From Pseudoclavibacter chungangensis (GTDB taxonomy: Bacteria; Actinomycetota; Actinomycetes; Actinomycetales; Microbacteriaceae), in the NCBI RefSeq assembly GCF_013410545.1, contig NZ_JACCFV010000001.1:62001-126000 (forward strand): DNA of 64,000 nucleotides. The letters run 5' to 3'. The position numbers were made by a program, and so were the translations under genes. Positions 33,147 through 43,569 of this stretch are shown here, piece after piece. Below the pieces are notes generated by a model. It had not been told where the DNA came from. It worked only from the letters and a program-made list of their open reading frames with translations, and did not search any database. Each line of letters begins with the position of its first letter. The stretch's first letter is position 1.

Positions 33147-34562
33147 ATGTCATCCAAGCAACACACGGGCACGGTGCACAGCACCCCGCGCGAACGCCGC
33201 AAGGTCGTCGCGGCGACCGTCATCGGTACCACGGTCGAGTGGTACGACTTCTTCATCTACGCGAACGCGGCGGCGCTCGTGTTCAACGAACTCTTCTTCA
33301 AGCCGCTGGGGCCAGACTCCGCGACCCTCGTGTCGTACCTCTCGATCGGCCTCTCGTTCCTGTTCCGTCCGCTCGGCGCGTTCCTCGCCGGTCACTTCGG
33401 CGACAAGATCGGCCGCAAGCCGATGCTCGTCATCACCCTGCTGCTCATGGGCGCCGCGACGACGCTCATCGGTGTCCTGCCCACGTTCGAGTCCGCGGGC
33501 GTCCTCGCGCCGATCCTCCTCATCTGCCTTCGCGTGCTCCAGGGCATCTCGGCCGGCGGCGAGTGGGGCGGCGCCGTGCTCATGGCCGTCGAGCACGCGC
33601 CGAAGGGTCGCCGCGGCGTGTACGGCATGTACCCGCAGCTCGGCGTGCCCCTCGGCATGATCCTCGCCGCGTCGATGCTCGCGATCATGTCGGCCGTCTC
33701 GGGTGACCAGTGGCTCGTGTGGGGCTGGCGCGTGCCGTTCCTGTTCTCGATCGTGCTCGTCGTCATCGGGTTCATCGTGCGTGCGAGCGTCGACGAGTCG
33801 CCCGTGTTCAAGGAGATCGCGAAGGCCGCCGAGACCGAGTCGGCGCCCATCGTCAAGGTCTTCGCTCGCCACTGGAAGCTCGTCATCCTCTGCGCGTTCC
33901 TGTTCGCCGCGAACAACGCCGCGGGCTACATGACGACCGGTGGGTTCCTCCAGGGCTACGCGACGAAGCCGCTCGAAGACGGCGGTGCGCTCGGCATGGA
34001 TCGCACGCTCGTGCTCTGGCTCGTCGTCGGATCCGCGGCGGTGTGGTTCATCACGACGCTCATCTCGGGCTACCTGTGCGACGCGATCGGACGCAAGAAG
34101 ACCTTCGTCATCGGGTGGCTCATGCAGCTCGTGGCCGTGTGGGTGCTCTTCCCGCTCGTGAACATGGGCGCCGAGAACCCCGTCATGTTCCTGCTCGGGG
34201 TCTCGATCCTCGCGATCCCGCTCGGCATCTGTTACGGGCCGATCTCGGTCTGGTACGCCGAGACGTTCCCCGCGTCGGTCCGCTTCTCGGGCGTCTCGAT
34301 CTCGTACGCGATCGGTGCGATCGTCGGTGGCGCGTTCGCGCCCTTCATCGCCCAGTGGCTGCTGCAGTCGTTCGGCACGTGGGTCGCGGTCGCCGTGTAC
34401 CTCATGGTCGTGACGCTGCTGAGCCTCACGGCGACGCTCCTGCTGCGGGATCGGACGAACATCCCGCTCGACCACACGTTCGAGGACTCCGGCCAGTGGG
34501 CCTCGTGGGAGGCGGGCGACGACGTCAGGGAGTCGTCCGAGATCGCCGCGCCCGCGCGGTGA
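33147..34562 (+). CDS. MHS-family MFS transporter (metabolite:H+ symporter)
   Basis: 471 residues from the ATG at 33147, with AAGGGAG upstream. Twelve hydrophobic segments; signature blocks of the MHS branch are ATVIGTTVEWYDFFIYANAA near the start, GHFGDKIGRKPMLVITLLLM in the first cytoplasmic loop, and LRVLQGISAGGEWGGAVLM. The family imports organic acids or osmolytes (citrate, alpha-ketoglutarate, shikimate, proline/betaine) with protons. The substrate cannot be chosen from sequence. It is a single-gene unit ended by a strong hairpin at 34630-34675. Confidence 0.9.
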   Translation: MSSKQHTGTVHSTPRERRKVVAATVIGTTVEWYDFFIYANAAALVFNELFFKPLGPDSATLVSYLSIGLSFLFRPLGAFLAGHFGDKIGRKPMLVITLLLMGAATTLIGVLPTFESAGVLAPILLICLRVLQGISAGGEWGGAVLMAVEHAPKGRRGVYGMYPQLGVPLGMILAASMLAIMSAVSGDQWLVWGWRVPFLFSIVLVVIGFIVRASVDESPVFKEIAKAAETESAPIVKVFARHWKLVILCAFLFAANNAAGYMTTGGFLQGYATKPLEDGGALGMDRTLVLWLVVGSAAVWFITTLISGYLCDAIGRKKTFVIGWLMQLVAVWVLFPLVNMGAENPVMFLLGVSILAIPLGICYGPISVWYAETFPASVRFSGVSISYAIGAIVGGAFAPFIAQWLLQSFGTWVAVAVYLMVVTLLSLTATLLLRDRTNIPLDHTFEDSGQWASWEAGDDVRESSEIAAPAR

Positions 34563-34570
34563 TCGGGCGT

Positions 34571-34626
34571 GCGCTGACGGGCCCGCGCTGATCGGCCGGT
34601 GCTGATCCGCCCGCGCTGATCGGCCC
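34571..34626. repeat. Four 14-bp imperfect tandem repeats
   Basis: Copies start at 34571, 34585, 34599 and 34613, of the form GCGCTGATCGGCCC with one to three changes each. They begin 8 bp after the transporter stop and run up to the terminator hairpin. Probably slippage-derived; no coding frame. Confidence 0.75.
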
Positions 34627-34629
34627 GCA

Positions 34630-34675
34630 CCGACGACGAGAGGCCTCGGTTCCCACCGAGGCCTCTCGTCGTCGG
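34630..34675. terminator. Bidirectional terminator hairpin, 21-bp arms
   Basis: Arms 34630-34650 and 34655-34675 are perfectly complementary with a TCCC loop. Placed between the convergent transporter (ends 34562) and universal stress protein (ends 34702), it should end both transcripts. No long U-tract follows. Confidence 0.8.
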
Positions 34676-34701
34676 GTCATGCGCGCCGCCGCACGTGCAC
34701 C

Positions 34702-35211
34702 TCAGTCGTCGCCGGCCCAGGGCATCGCGCCGTCGGGGCCCGTCGGTGCGAGCGGGATGACGACGATGGGGCGGTTCTGGCGGTGGGAGAGGCGCATCGC
34801 GACGGAGCCGTTGACGAACTCGCGCAGCGTCTCGCGGACGCCGGGCTCGCGCGTGCCGACGATGACCATCGACGCGTCGAGCCGCTCCGCGAGCGCGTCG
34901 AGCTCGATCGCGGGATCGCCCGCGAGCGCGCGCGTCGTCCACGTCACGCCGCTCGAATCGAGCACCTCGTGGCAGAGCGTGAGCTGATCGGGATCGAAGA
35001 CGACCTCGTCGACGTCGACGAACGTCGTGTCGCTCACGACGCCGAGCACGGTCCCGTCGGGGCGCTCCTCGACGGTGCGCCTGTGCGGGTCGACCGATGC
35101 GATGACGAGATCCGCGTCGAAGCGGCGCGCGAAGACGATCGCGGCGGCGACCACGCGCTTGGTGCTCGCAGGTACGACGCCGACGACGATGTGGTGACGA
35201 TCGGTGGACAT
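34702..35211 (-). CDS. Universal stress protein (UspA family)
   Basis: 169 residues from the ATG at 35211 with AAGGAG eight bases upstream. A UspA fold is indicated by IVVGVVPASTKRVVAAAIVF at the start and IVVGTREPG plus GSVAMRLSHRQNRPIVVIP near the end, the latter close to the GxxGS ATP-binding loop (here REPG...NGSVA). Usp proteins of this kind bind ATP or act in stress physiology. The gene follows a membrane protein on the same strand with 108 bp between. Confidence 0.85.
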   Translation of the reverse strand: MSTDRHHIVVGVVPASTKRVVAAAIVFARRFDADLVIASVDPHRRTVEERPDGTVLGVVSDTTFVDVDEVVFDPDQLTLCHEVLDSSGVTWTTRALAGDPAIELDALAERLDASMVIVGTREPGVRETLREFVNGSVAMRLSHRQNRPIVVIPLAPTGPDGAMPWAGDD

Positions 35212-35319
35212 CTCGACTCCTTCGGGGTGTGTCGAATCCCTCGTTCTCATCCTGGCCCTGTGCGCTGTGAAACGCGACGGGCCGCGCGTGTCGGCCGGAG
35301 GGGCGTCCGCTCGGCTCGC

Positions 35320-36330
35320 TCAGCGCCGCACGGTGTGGAGCAGGATGCGCGCCCACGCCCAGGCGACGAACGCCGCTCCGACCCCGCGGACGATGCTGCC
35401 GAACACCACGAGACCGAGCGTCGGCGCGCCGATGTGCGGGATGTCGCCGTTCGCCGCGGACGGCATCGGTTCCCCCGGAGTGGCCTCGGGTCCGGTCCAG
35501 GTCCATCCGAAGGCTCCGGGGACGCCCCACGAGAACTCGAAGCCGCTCGACGCTGCCGTGCCGACGAGGACCGTGGCCGTCCCCAGCGCGAGGAGGATCG
35601 CATCGGTCGTCGAGCGCGTGATGACGCCGGCGGTCGCGGCGCGGATGATCGTCGCGTCGTCGGTCTCGGTCCCGTGTGCGCCGAGTGCACGTCGCAGCGC
35701 GATCAGCATCGCGAGGAAGACGACGAGTGCGCCGCCGAGCGTGGCAGCGCTCACGACGGCGACGTGCGAGACGACCGGTGTCGTCACGCTGACGCAGGGC
35801 CCGTCCGTCCGGCACGGCCCGCCGAGGGTGATCGCGACGACGACGAGCGAGACGACCCACAGCACGAACGTGAGCACGACCGCCCAGAACGTCGGGGTGA
35901 TCTGTCCCGAGGCCGCGGCCGCCCGCCACGAGGCGCGATCGGCGGCGGGCGTGGTGGGCAGTGCGGTGGTCTGTGTCGCGAGCGCCCCGAGCTGCAGGAC
36001 GAGCGGTGCGAGCGGGACGGCGAGGAGCAGGGCGTCGATACCGCGCACGGCGAGTTCCGTGGTCCGCACATCGGGCGAGGTGAGCACGATGCCCGTGCCG
36101 ATCAGGCGCGCGGCGAGGCACACGAACCAGACGAGGACGAGGAGCACGACGACGAAGCGCTGGCGCCGGAGGACACGACTGTACGACGTCGCGCGATCGG
36201 GGGCCGGGCCGACGCCGATGCGTCGTCGTCGGCGGACGACGAGCCACGTGCCGATGAGGAGTCCGACGAGCGTTGCGACGAGGAGATCCAGTCGATCGAT
36301 CCAGGTCGGCCACACGCTGATGCTCAACAT
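35320..36330 (-). CDS. Polytopic membrane protein of unknown function
   Basis: 336 residues from the ATG at 36330. About seven hydrophobic segments with an Arg-rich loop after the first (VVRRRRRIGVGPAPDRA) and two more basic loops; one extracytoplasmic loop has a CRTDGPC cysteine pair. No recognised family. It is the gene upstream of the universal stress protein on the same strand. Start chosen because the ATG begins directly before the first membrane segment; a longer frame exists upstream but is not family-like. Confidence 0.6.
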   Translation of the reverse strand: MLSISVWPTWIDRLDLLVATLVGLLIGTWLVVRRRRRIGVGPAPDRATSYSRVLRRQRFVVVLLVLVWFVCLAARLIGTGIVLTSPDVRTTELAVRGIDALLLAVPLAPLVLQLGALATQTTALPTTPAADRASWRAAAASGQITPTFWAVVLTFVLWVVSLVVVAITLGGPCRTDGPCVSVTTPVVSHVAVVSAATLGGALVVFLAMLIALRRALGAHGTETDDATIIRAATAGVITRSTTDAILLALGTATVLVGTAASSGFEFSWGVPGAFGWTWTGPEATPGEPMPSAANGDIPHIGAPTLGLVVFGSIVRGVGAAFVAWAWARILLHTVRR

Positions 36331-36526
36331 GCCCCACGAGGCGCCATGGCCGCTCCTTCCCCGCCCACATCGTAGTGGCCGCGCGGAACGTCGCCGGGGT
36401 GTCGCGATCGCCACTCCGGCGCGTCGGCGGGCGCCGACCGGCGAGCACGAACCGTGTGCGTGACCTGCGGACGATCGGTGGGATCGGGTGGCGTCCGTCG
36501 GCACGCGCGGCGGCCGGGCGCGGCGT

Positions 36527-37108
36527 TCAGGCGTCGGTGTTCGACGCCCGATCCACCGCGAGTCCGCGTACGAACGTGTCCACGAGCCACGCCCGGTGGT
36601 CGGGCAGGATCGTCGTGATGTGCTCGGGGAGCGGGCGGCTGAGTGATGCGATCGCGACGACGAGCGACGCGGCATCCACGTCGGGGGAGAGGAGGTCGGC
36701 CGCCCGCGCTCGCTCGAGCACGGGGGCGAGCCGCGTCTCACGCCCGAGTTGCCTGAGCGTCGCGGCGGCAGTGACCGTCTCCGAGGCCGCGAACGGGGCG
36801 ATCTGTTCCGCGAGGGCACCGATCTCGAGGGCGGCGACCTCCTGGATCGTCGAACGCCAGGCGCTCGCGGGGTCGTCCGCCCATTCCGCCTCGTGGCGGT
36901 CGACGACCTCGTCGATGCGCGCCCACGCCTCGTCGACGACGCCGAGCACGAGGTCGTCGCGCGTGGGGAAGTGGCGGTACAGCGTGGCGATCCCGACGCC
37001 CGCGTCCTGCGCGACCGTCCGGAGCGAGAACGCGGTCCCGCGTTCGGCGATGGCTCGGCGCCCCGCCTCGATCAGCTCCTGCCTGTTCGCTCGAGCGTCC
37101 GCGCGCAT
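36527..37108 (-). CDS. TetR-family transcriptional regulator
   Basis: 193 residues from the ATG at 37108, preceded by GGAGGGA. N-terminal helix-turn-helix (AIAERGTAFSLRTVAQDAGV, GIATLYRHFPTRDDLVLGVV) and a C-terminal domain with LPEHITTILPDHRAWLVDTF. Divergent from a membrane protein gene with 120 bp between, including a 15-bp palindrome at 37165-37179, so local repression of that gene and itself is expected. Confidence 0.88.
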   Translation of the reverse strand: MRADARANRQELIEAGRRAIAERGTAFSLRTVAQDAGVGIATLYRHFPTRDDLVLGVVDEAWARIDEVVDRHEAEWADDPASAWRSTIQEVAALEIGALAEQIAPFAASETVTAAATLRQLGRETRLAPVLERARAADLLSPDVDAASLVVAIASLSRPLPEHITTILPDHRAWLVDTFVRGLAVDRASNTDA

Positions 37109-37164
37109 GTCCGCCGTCCCTCCGTGGCCTCGTCCGTGTCGTGTGTTCTTGCACCAGTGTAACC

Positions 37165-37179
37165 GGAGCAGTATGCTCC
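37165..37179. promoter_or_regulatory. Candidate TetR operator GGAGCA-GTA-TGCTCC
   Basis: A perfect 6-3-6 palindrome between the divergent tetR (start 37108) and membrane protein (start 37229) genes, about halfway. Flanking sequence is less GC-rich than average, as at a promoter. Confidence 0.6.
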
Positions 37180-37228
37180 CTTTGGTTTCGGCGCACTTCG
37201 CTCCGTTTGTATCGGATCGGGAGTCCCC

Positions 37229-38249
37229 ATGACCGCCACGCCGTCCGGCGCGAACAGTTCGCGCCGCCGCATCGTCCTCCTGCTGATCGGCATCCCGATC
37301 GGCCTCGCGCTCCTCGTGCCCGCGATGGTCTTCGCATTCATCGCGCCGGCCATCGGATCCGGCCCGTCGAACCTGCCGATCGCCGTCAGCGGCCCCGCGC
37401 CCGTCGTCGAACAGCTCACCGCGACGCTCGACACCGCCCAGCCCGACGCGTTCGAGTTCCGCACCCTCGACTCCGCCGACGCCGTTCGGGAATCCGTGTT
37501 CGACCGCGAGACGGTCGGCGGCATCAGCTTCGGCGCCGACGGTGCGGTCACCGTGACCGTCGCGAGCGCCGCCGGCACCCCGTACGCGACCCTGCTCAAC
37601 GGGGTGGCCGCCTCGCTTCGACAGACGGGCGCGACCGTGACGGTCGACGACGTCGCACCCCTCGGGGTCGACGACCCGGCCGGCGCCGGGCTCGCGGCGC
37701 TCGGCCTGCCGCTCGCGTTCGGCGGCATCATCTCGGCCGTGCTCCTCGCGACGCAATTGCGCGGCCGCCCGTGGCTCAAGCTGCTCGGTTCCCTCGCCGC
37801 CTCGCTCACGGTCGGCTTCGCCGTCACCGCGGTGCTGCAGTTCGGGTTCGGCACGCTCGACGGGAACTACGGGCTCACCGCGCTCTCGCTCTCGCTCGGT
37901 GTCGCCGCGATCTCGCTGTTCGTACTCGGCCTCGAATCGGTGCTCGGGTTCGCGGGGCTCGGCATCGGTGCCGTCACGATGATGTTCCTCGGCAACCCGC
38001 TCGCGGGCATGGCGACGGGGTGGCAGTGGCTCCCGGCGCCGTGGGGTGCCATCGGTCAGGCGCTGCCCATCGGCGCGTCAGGCACACTCGTGCGATCGAC
38101 GGCGTTCTTCGACGGGCACGGAGCAGGGACGCCCGTCCTCGTCCTGCTCGCGTGGGTCGCGGCGGGCATCGTGCTCGTCGGCGTCGCGGCACTCCGCGAC
38201 CGTCGACGCCGCGACGCCCTGCGCGCACCGACGACCCGGGACGTTCCCG

Positions 38250-38260
<11 letters not shown>
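37229..38260 (+). CDS. ABC-2/YhgE-like membrane permease, small
   Basis: 343 residues from the ATG at 37229 (GGGAG upstream). One N-terminal membrane segment (IVLLLIGIPIGLALLVPAMV), an extracytoplasmic domain of about 115 residues (SNLPIAVSGPAPVVEQLTAT, SADAVRESVFDRETVGGISF), then about five membrane segments. This layout is that of YhgE/Pip-type and ABC-2-type transport permeases, which export hydrophobic compounds or surface components. No ATPase is adjacent. Regulated probably by the divergent TetR. Its 3' end overlaps the convergent acyl-CoA synthetase gene by 11 bp. Confidence 0.65.
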
Positions 38261-39980
<1,720 letters not shown>

Positions 39981-39996
39981 GGAGGCATTCTGCCCT

Positions 39997-40017
39997 GTTC
40001 GGCCCGATGAGCCGAAC
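39997..40017. promoter_or_regulatory. Inverted repeat GTTCGGC-N7-GCCGAAC upstream of the acyl-CoA synthetase
   Basis: Perfect 7-bp arms with a CCGATGA spacer, 17 bp before the synthetase start and 112 bp before the formate dehydrogenase fusion gene. Its core (GGCCCGATGAGCC) is similar to a site upstream of the MHS transporter (about 32953-32967) and, reversed, at 40025-40037. Candidate operator; regulator unknown. Confidence 0.45.
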
Positions 40018-40128
40018 GGCGCGCGCTCATCGGCCCGGCCGATCGGGTGTCCGGAGACACCTGATGGAGCACGCCGCCTGCGCGACCGAGACTGACAGGA
40101 CAACGCCGCCCGACGACATGGAGGTCTC

Positions 40129-42024
40129 ATGGCAAAGATCGTTCTCGTCCTCTACCCGGACCCGAAGACGGGCTACCCGCCCGTCGCGGCCCGCGACTCG
40201 CTTCCCGTGATCGAGCAGTATCCCAACGGGCAGAGCCTGCCGACGCCCGAGGCGATCGATTTCAAGCCGGGCGAACTGCTCGGCTCGGTCTCGGACGAGC
40301 TCGGCCTCCGCGCGTTCCTCGAGGCGGCAGGGCACGAACTCGTCGTGACGAGCGACAAGGACGGCCCCGACTCGGCGTTCGAGCGCGAGCTCGCCGATGC
40401 GGACGTCGTCATCTCGCAGCCCTTCTGGCCGGCGTACCTGACATGCGAGCGCATCGCGAAGGCACCGAACCTCAAGCTCGCCGTGACGGCCGGGATCGGC
40501 AGCGACCACGTCGACCTCGACGCAGCGATCGAGCGGGACATCACGGTCGCCGAGGTGACCTACAGCAACAGCATCGGCGTCGCGGAGCACACCGTGCTGC
40601 AGGTGCTCGCGCTCGTCCGCGACTTCGTCCCCCAGCACCGCATCGTGCTCGAGGGCGGCTGGGACATCGCCGACGCGGTCTCGCGCTCCTACGATCTCGA
40701 GGGCATGGACGTGGGCGTCTTCGCGGCCGGACGCATCGGTCGCGCGGTCATCGAACGTCTCGCACCCTTCGGCGTGCACCTGCACTACACCGATCGCCAT
40801 CGTCTGCCCGCCGAGTACGAGGAGAAGTACGGGCTGACCTTCCACGAGGACATCCGCTCGCTCGTGACGGAGATCGACGTCCTGACGGTGCACGCACCGC
40901 TCACGGCCGAGACGACGGGGCTCATCGACGACGAGCTGTTGGCGACGATGCGACGCGGCGCGTACATCGTCAACCCGGCCCGGGCGGCGATCGCCGACCG
41001 CGACGCGATCGTCCGCGCGCTCGAGAGCGGCCAGCTCGCCGGGTACGCGGGTGACGTCTGGTTCCCGCAGCCCGCCCCCGCGGACCACCCCTGGCGCACG
41101 ATGCCCCACCACGCCATGACGCCGCACACGTCTGGCACCTCGCTCCCCTCGCAGGCCCGATACGCGGCGGGGACGCGCGAGATCCTTGAGGACTTCTTCG
41201 CGGGGCGCCCGATCCGTCCGGAGTACCTCATCGTCCTCGAGCTCGGGGTGCCGCTCGTCCGGCGCGGCCGGAGCTTCGAGGGGCTGACGCCCGAGGGGGA
41301 GGCCGTGCTCGCGCGGGCCCGCCGCATGCTCGACGAGCACCGGTCGCTGCGGGACGAGGTCGATCGCGCTCGCGACCGGCTCGCGACGACCGTCCGCATC
41401 GGTGTCATCCCCGCCGGACTCGTCCCGGCGGCGGATCTCGTCTCCAGGCTCGCGCTGCGTCATCCGCTCGTGCGGGTCGGCCTCCGCACGGGCATGACGA
41501 GCGAGGAGATCGTCGTCCGGCTCCACCGGTACGAACTCGACGCGGGGCTCATCCACCCCTCGGCGGCCGATCACGATGATCTGCACGTGGTGCCCGTCCA
41601 CGAGGACCGCATCGTCGCCGTCGCGGGAGCCCACTCGACGAGCGAGGTCCCGCTCGACGGCGGGAGCGTGACGCCGTCGCAGCTTCGCGAGCTGGGCCTC
41701 GCGATGCTCGACCCCGGCATGCGTGCTCGTCAGGTGATCGACGACGCACTCCGCGCCGCGGGGGAATCGCTCACCCCGCGGTTCGAGGCCGATTCCATCG
41801 AGGGGCTGCTCGCCCTCGTCCGACAGGGCCCGTGGGTGGCGCTCGTGCCGGAATCGACGGCGCGGTCGTCGGCGGGGTTGCGCACCGCGGCCCTCATCGA
41901 GCCCGACGTCGCGATCCCGGTCGTGCTCGCCCGGCTCGCGGACGAACCGCGTTCCCCGGTCGCCTCGGCCATCGACGAGGCGGCCGCCCACGACGACCCC
42001 GGCCGCGCACGCCGCCGGGAGTGA
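40129..42024 (+). CDS. Fusion of NAD-dependent formate dehydrogenase and headless LysR regulator
   Basis: 631 residues from the ATG at 40129 with GGAGG upstream. Residues 1-369 are a D-2-hydroxyacid-dehydrogenase-type formate dehydrogenase: Asn147 in TYSNSIGVAEH, the Rossmann loop AAGRIGRAV, Arg285 in VNPARA, Gln314 in FPQPAP and His333 in MTPHTSG, each at the position of the catalytic residues of Pseudomonas formate dehydrogenase plus one. At residues 370-372 (EYLIV then LELGVPLVRR) it passes into a LysR regulator that lacks its first 45-50 residues, that is most of the winged helix, but has the linker helix and the whole effector domain (IGVIPAGLVPAADLVSRLAL to the end). The dehydrogenase has lost about 20-30 C-terminal residues. 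No stop or frameshift intervenes. Oxidises formate to CO2 if active; DNA binding is not expected. Confidence 0.88.
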   Translation: MAKIVLVLYPDPKTGYPPVAARDSLPVIEQYPNGQSLPTPEAIDFKPGELLGSVSDELGLRAFLEAAGHELVVTSDKDGPDSAFERELADADVVISQPFWPAYLTCERIAKAPNLKLAVTAGIGSDHVDLDAAIERDITVAEVTYSNSIGVAEHTVLQVLALVRDFVPQHRIVLEGGWDIADAVSRSYDLEGMDVGVFAAGRIGRAVIERLAPFGVHLHYTDRHRLPAEYEEKYGLTFHEDIRSLVTEIDVLTVHAPLTAETTGLIDDELLATMRRGAYIVNPARAAIADRDAIVRALESGQLAGYAGDVWFPQPAPADHPWRTMPHHAMTPHTSGTSLPSQARYAAGTREILEDFFAGRPIRPEYLIVLELGVPLVRRGRSFEGLTPEGEAVLARARRMLDEHRSLRDEVDRARDRLATTVRIGVIPAGLVPAADLVSRLALRHPLVRVGLRTGMTSEEIVVRLHRYELDAGLIHPSAADHDDLHVVPVHEDRIVAVAGAHSTSEVPLDGGSVTPSQLRELGLAMLDPGMRARQVIDDALRAAGESLTPRFEADSIEGLLALVRQGPWVALVPESTARSSAGLRTAALIEPDVAIPVVLARLADEPRSPVASAIDEAAAHDDPGRARRRE

Positions 42025-42035
42025 AAGGAGGGGGC

Positions 42036-42599
42036 ATGGTCCCCGTCGACCTGCTCCGCAGGACGCAGCCACCGCTGCCCTGGTCCACGATCGTCGCCGC
42101 CGGCATCGGTGCCGCGGTCACGATCGCCGTCCTCGGTGCCCTCACCGATCTGACGAGCGTGCCGCTGCTCGCGGCGGCCTTCGGCTCGTCGTGCGTCCTC
42201 GTGTTCGCGTTCCCCGACGCACCCTTCTCGCGGCCGCTCAACGTCGTCGGCGGTCACGTCGTCTCGGCGGCGAGCGGACTCGCGGTCGGATCGTTCCTCC
42301 CGCCGGGCTGGTGGAGCATGGGACTCGCCGTCGGGCTCGCGGTCGTCGCGATGACCGCGCTCCGCGTCACCCACCCACCGGCCGGTGGGGTGCCGATCGT
42401 GATCCTCACGGCGCACGCCACGTGGTCGTACCTCGTGACGCCGGTGCTCGCCGGTGCGGTGCTCGTCGTCGCGCTCGGGCTCGTCCACGCGGCCGTGATG
42501 CGTCGCGTGCGCCGCGCCGGGCGAGGCGCGGACGCGGGCGACACGGCGGCGTCGAGCCGGTCCGCGAGGCCGACCCGGGGCGTGCGCGAGCGTTCGTGA
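42036..42599 (+). CDS. HPP-family membrane protein
   Basis: 187 residues from the ATG at 42036, with AAAGGAGGGG upstream, 11 bp after the fusion gene stop, so cotranscription is likely. Four to five membrane segments, with the family motif THPPAGGVPIVI and GSSCVLVFAFPDAPFSRPLN. HPP proteins are linked in some organisms to nitrite transport. An Arg/Ser-rich tail of about 25 residues ends it. Its place behind formate dehydrogenase is notable but not explained. Confidence 0.85.
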   Translation: MVPVDLLRRTQPPLPWSTIVAAGIGAAVTIAVLGALTDLTSVPLLAAAFGSSCVLVFAFPDAPFSRPLNVVGGHVVSAASGLAVGSFLPPGWWSMGLAVGLAVVAMTALRVTHPPAGGVPIVILTAHATWSYLVTPVLAGAVLVVALGLVHAAVMRRVRRAGRGADAGDTAASSRSARPTRGVRERS

Positions 42600-42678
42600 C
42601 CGTGACCGTGACCAGGGTCGCTCGCGAGGCGCCGGTCGGACCGGTTTCGACGTCCGTCGTGCGCCGCGCCGTCGCCGC

Positions 42679-43569
42679 TCAGGACGCGGCGGCGTCGAGG
42701 CGCTCGCCGAGGACGACCCCGAATCTGCCCGAGAGATCGTGCCCGATGCCGACGGGGAAGCTCGTGCCCGTCGGGAACCCCGCGCCCGTGTACCAGACAC
42801 TGCCGGCCTCGGCCTCGACGAGGCCGCTGTACGGGTCGCCGTCCGGGGAGCCGAGATCGTCCTGACCGGCGTACCAGAACATGGGGAACTCGGCGCGCAT
42901 CGGCTCGGGGAAGTCGACGGTGTCGTCCGTGGGCGGCCCGCCGCCGCCGAAGAGCACCGCGCCGCCGCCGCCGATGTCGTCCGCGACCTCGGGGAGGAGG
43001 TTCTGCGTGACGAACTGCGCGCCACCCGAGTAGCCGACGAGCCAGATGTCGTCCGTGTCGATCGGGTAGCTCGCCTCGAGCTCGCCGAGGAACTCGTGGA
43101 CGAACAGCGCGTTCTCTGCGCCTCGATCACCCCACCACACGTCGGAGTCGTGATCGGGCGTGCTGACGGCCACCACGAGGTAGCCGCGCGCGGTGCCCTG
43201 CGCGACGATCCCGGTCCCGCCGGCCAGGAAGCCCGGGTCGTCGTCGGGGTCGAGCTCGCTCGCGCCGTCGCCGTGGAAGACGAGCACGACACCCGTGGGG
43301 TGCTCGGGACTCGCTCCGGGCGGCTCGGCGACGAGGTAGCCCGCGGTGTCGCCGTCGCTCGCGGTGAAGTCCGCTCGCGTGATCGGTGCGCGCGCCGCGA
43401 TGCCTGGGACGTCCTCGGCCGTTCCGTCGTCGACGGTCACCGAGGACGGCTCCACCCCGTGGAGGGAGCAGGCCGTGAGCCCGAGCGTCGTCGCGAGCAC
43501 GCAGCTCGCGAGGGCGAGAGCGAGGGTACCACGCGACGGCGCCCGACCGGGACGGCGGCGCTCAGGCAC
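42679..43569 (-). CDS. Secreted lipoprotein alpha/beta hydrolase
   Basis: 296 residues from the GTG at 43569, overlapping the upstream thioesterase stop by eight bases. A signal peptide ends with the lipobox LGLTAC. The domain has VVLVFHGDG (oxyanion region), a GYSGG nucleophile elbow, and a GHDL segment for the catalytic His: a PHB-depolymerase or carbohydrate-esterase-like fold. It would act outside the membrane. A run of GGGGAVLFGGGGPPT glycines follows the elbow. Substrate unknown. Confidence 0.78.
   Translation of the reverse strand: MPERRRPGRAPSRGTLALALASCVLATTLGLTACSLHGVEPSSVTVDDGTAEDVPGIAARAPITRADFTASDGDTAGYLVAEPPGASPEHPTGVVLVFHGDGASELDPDDDPGFLAGGTGIVAQGTARGYLVVAVSTPDHDSDVWWGDRGAENALFVHEFLGELEASYPIDTDDIWLVGYSGGAQFVTQNLLPEVADDIGGGGAVLFGGGGPPTDDTVDFPEPMRAEFPMFWYAGQDDLGSPDGDPYSGLVEAEAGSVWYTGAGFPTGTSFPVGIGHDLSGRFGVVLGERLDAAAS

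Noticed and set aside
40129..42024. Treating the formate dehydrogenase and LysR parts as two genes joined by a missed stop
   Set aside because: No stop, start or frame change lies near the seam, and both parts lack the residues that separate genes would have there.
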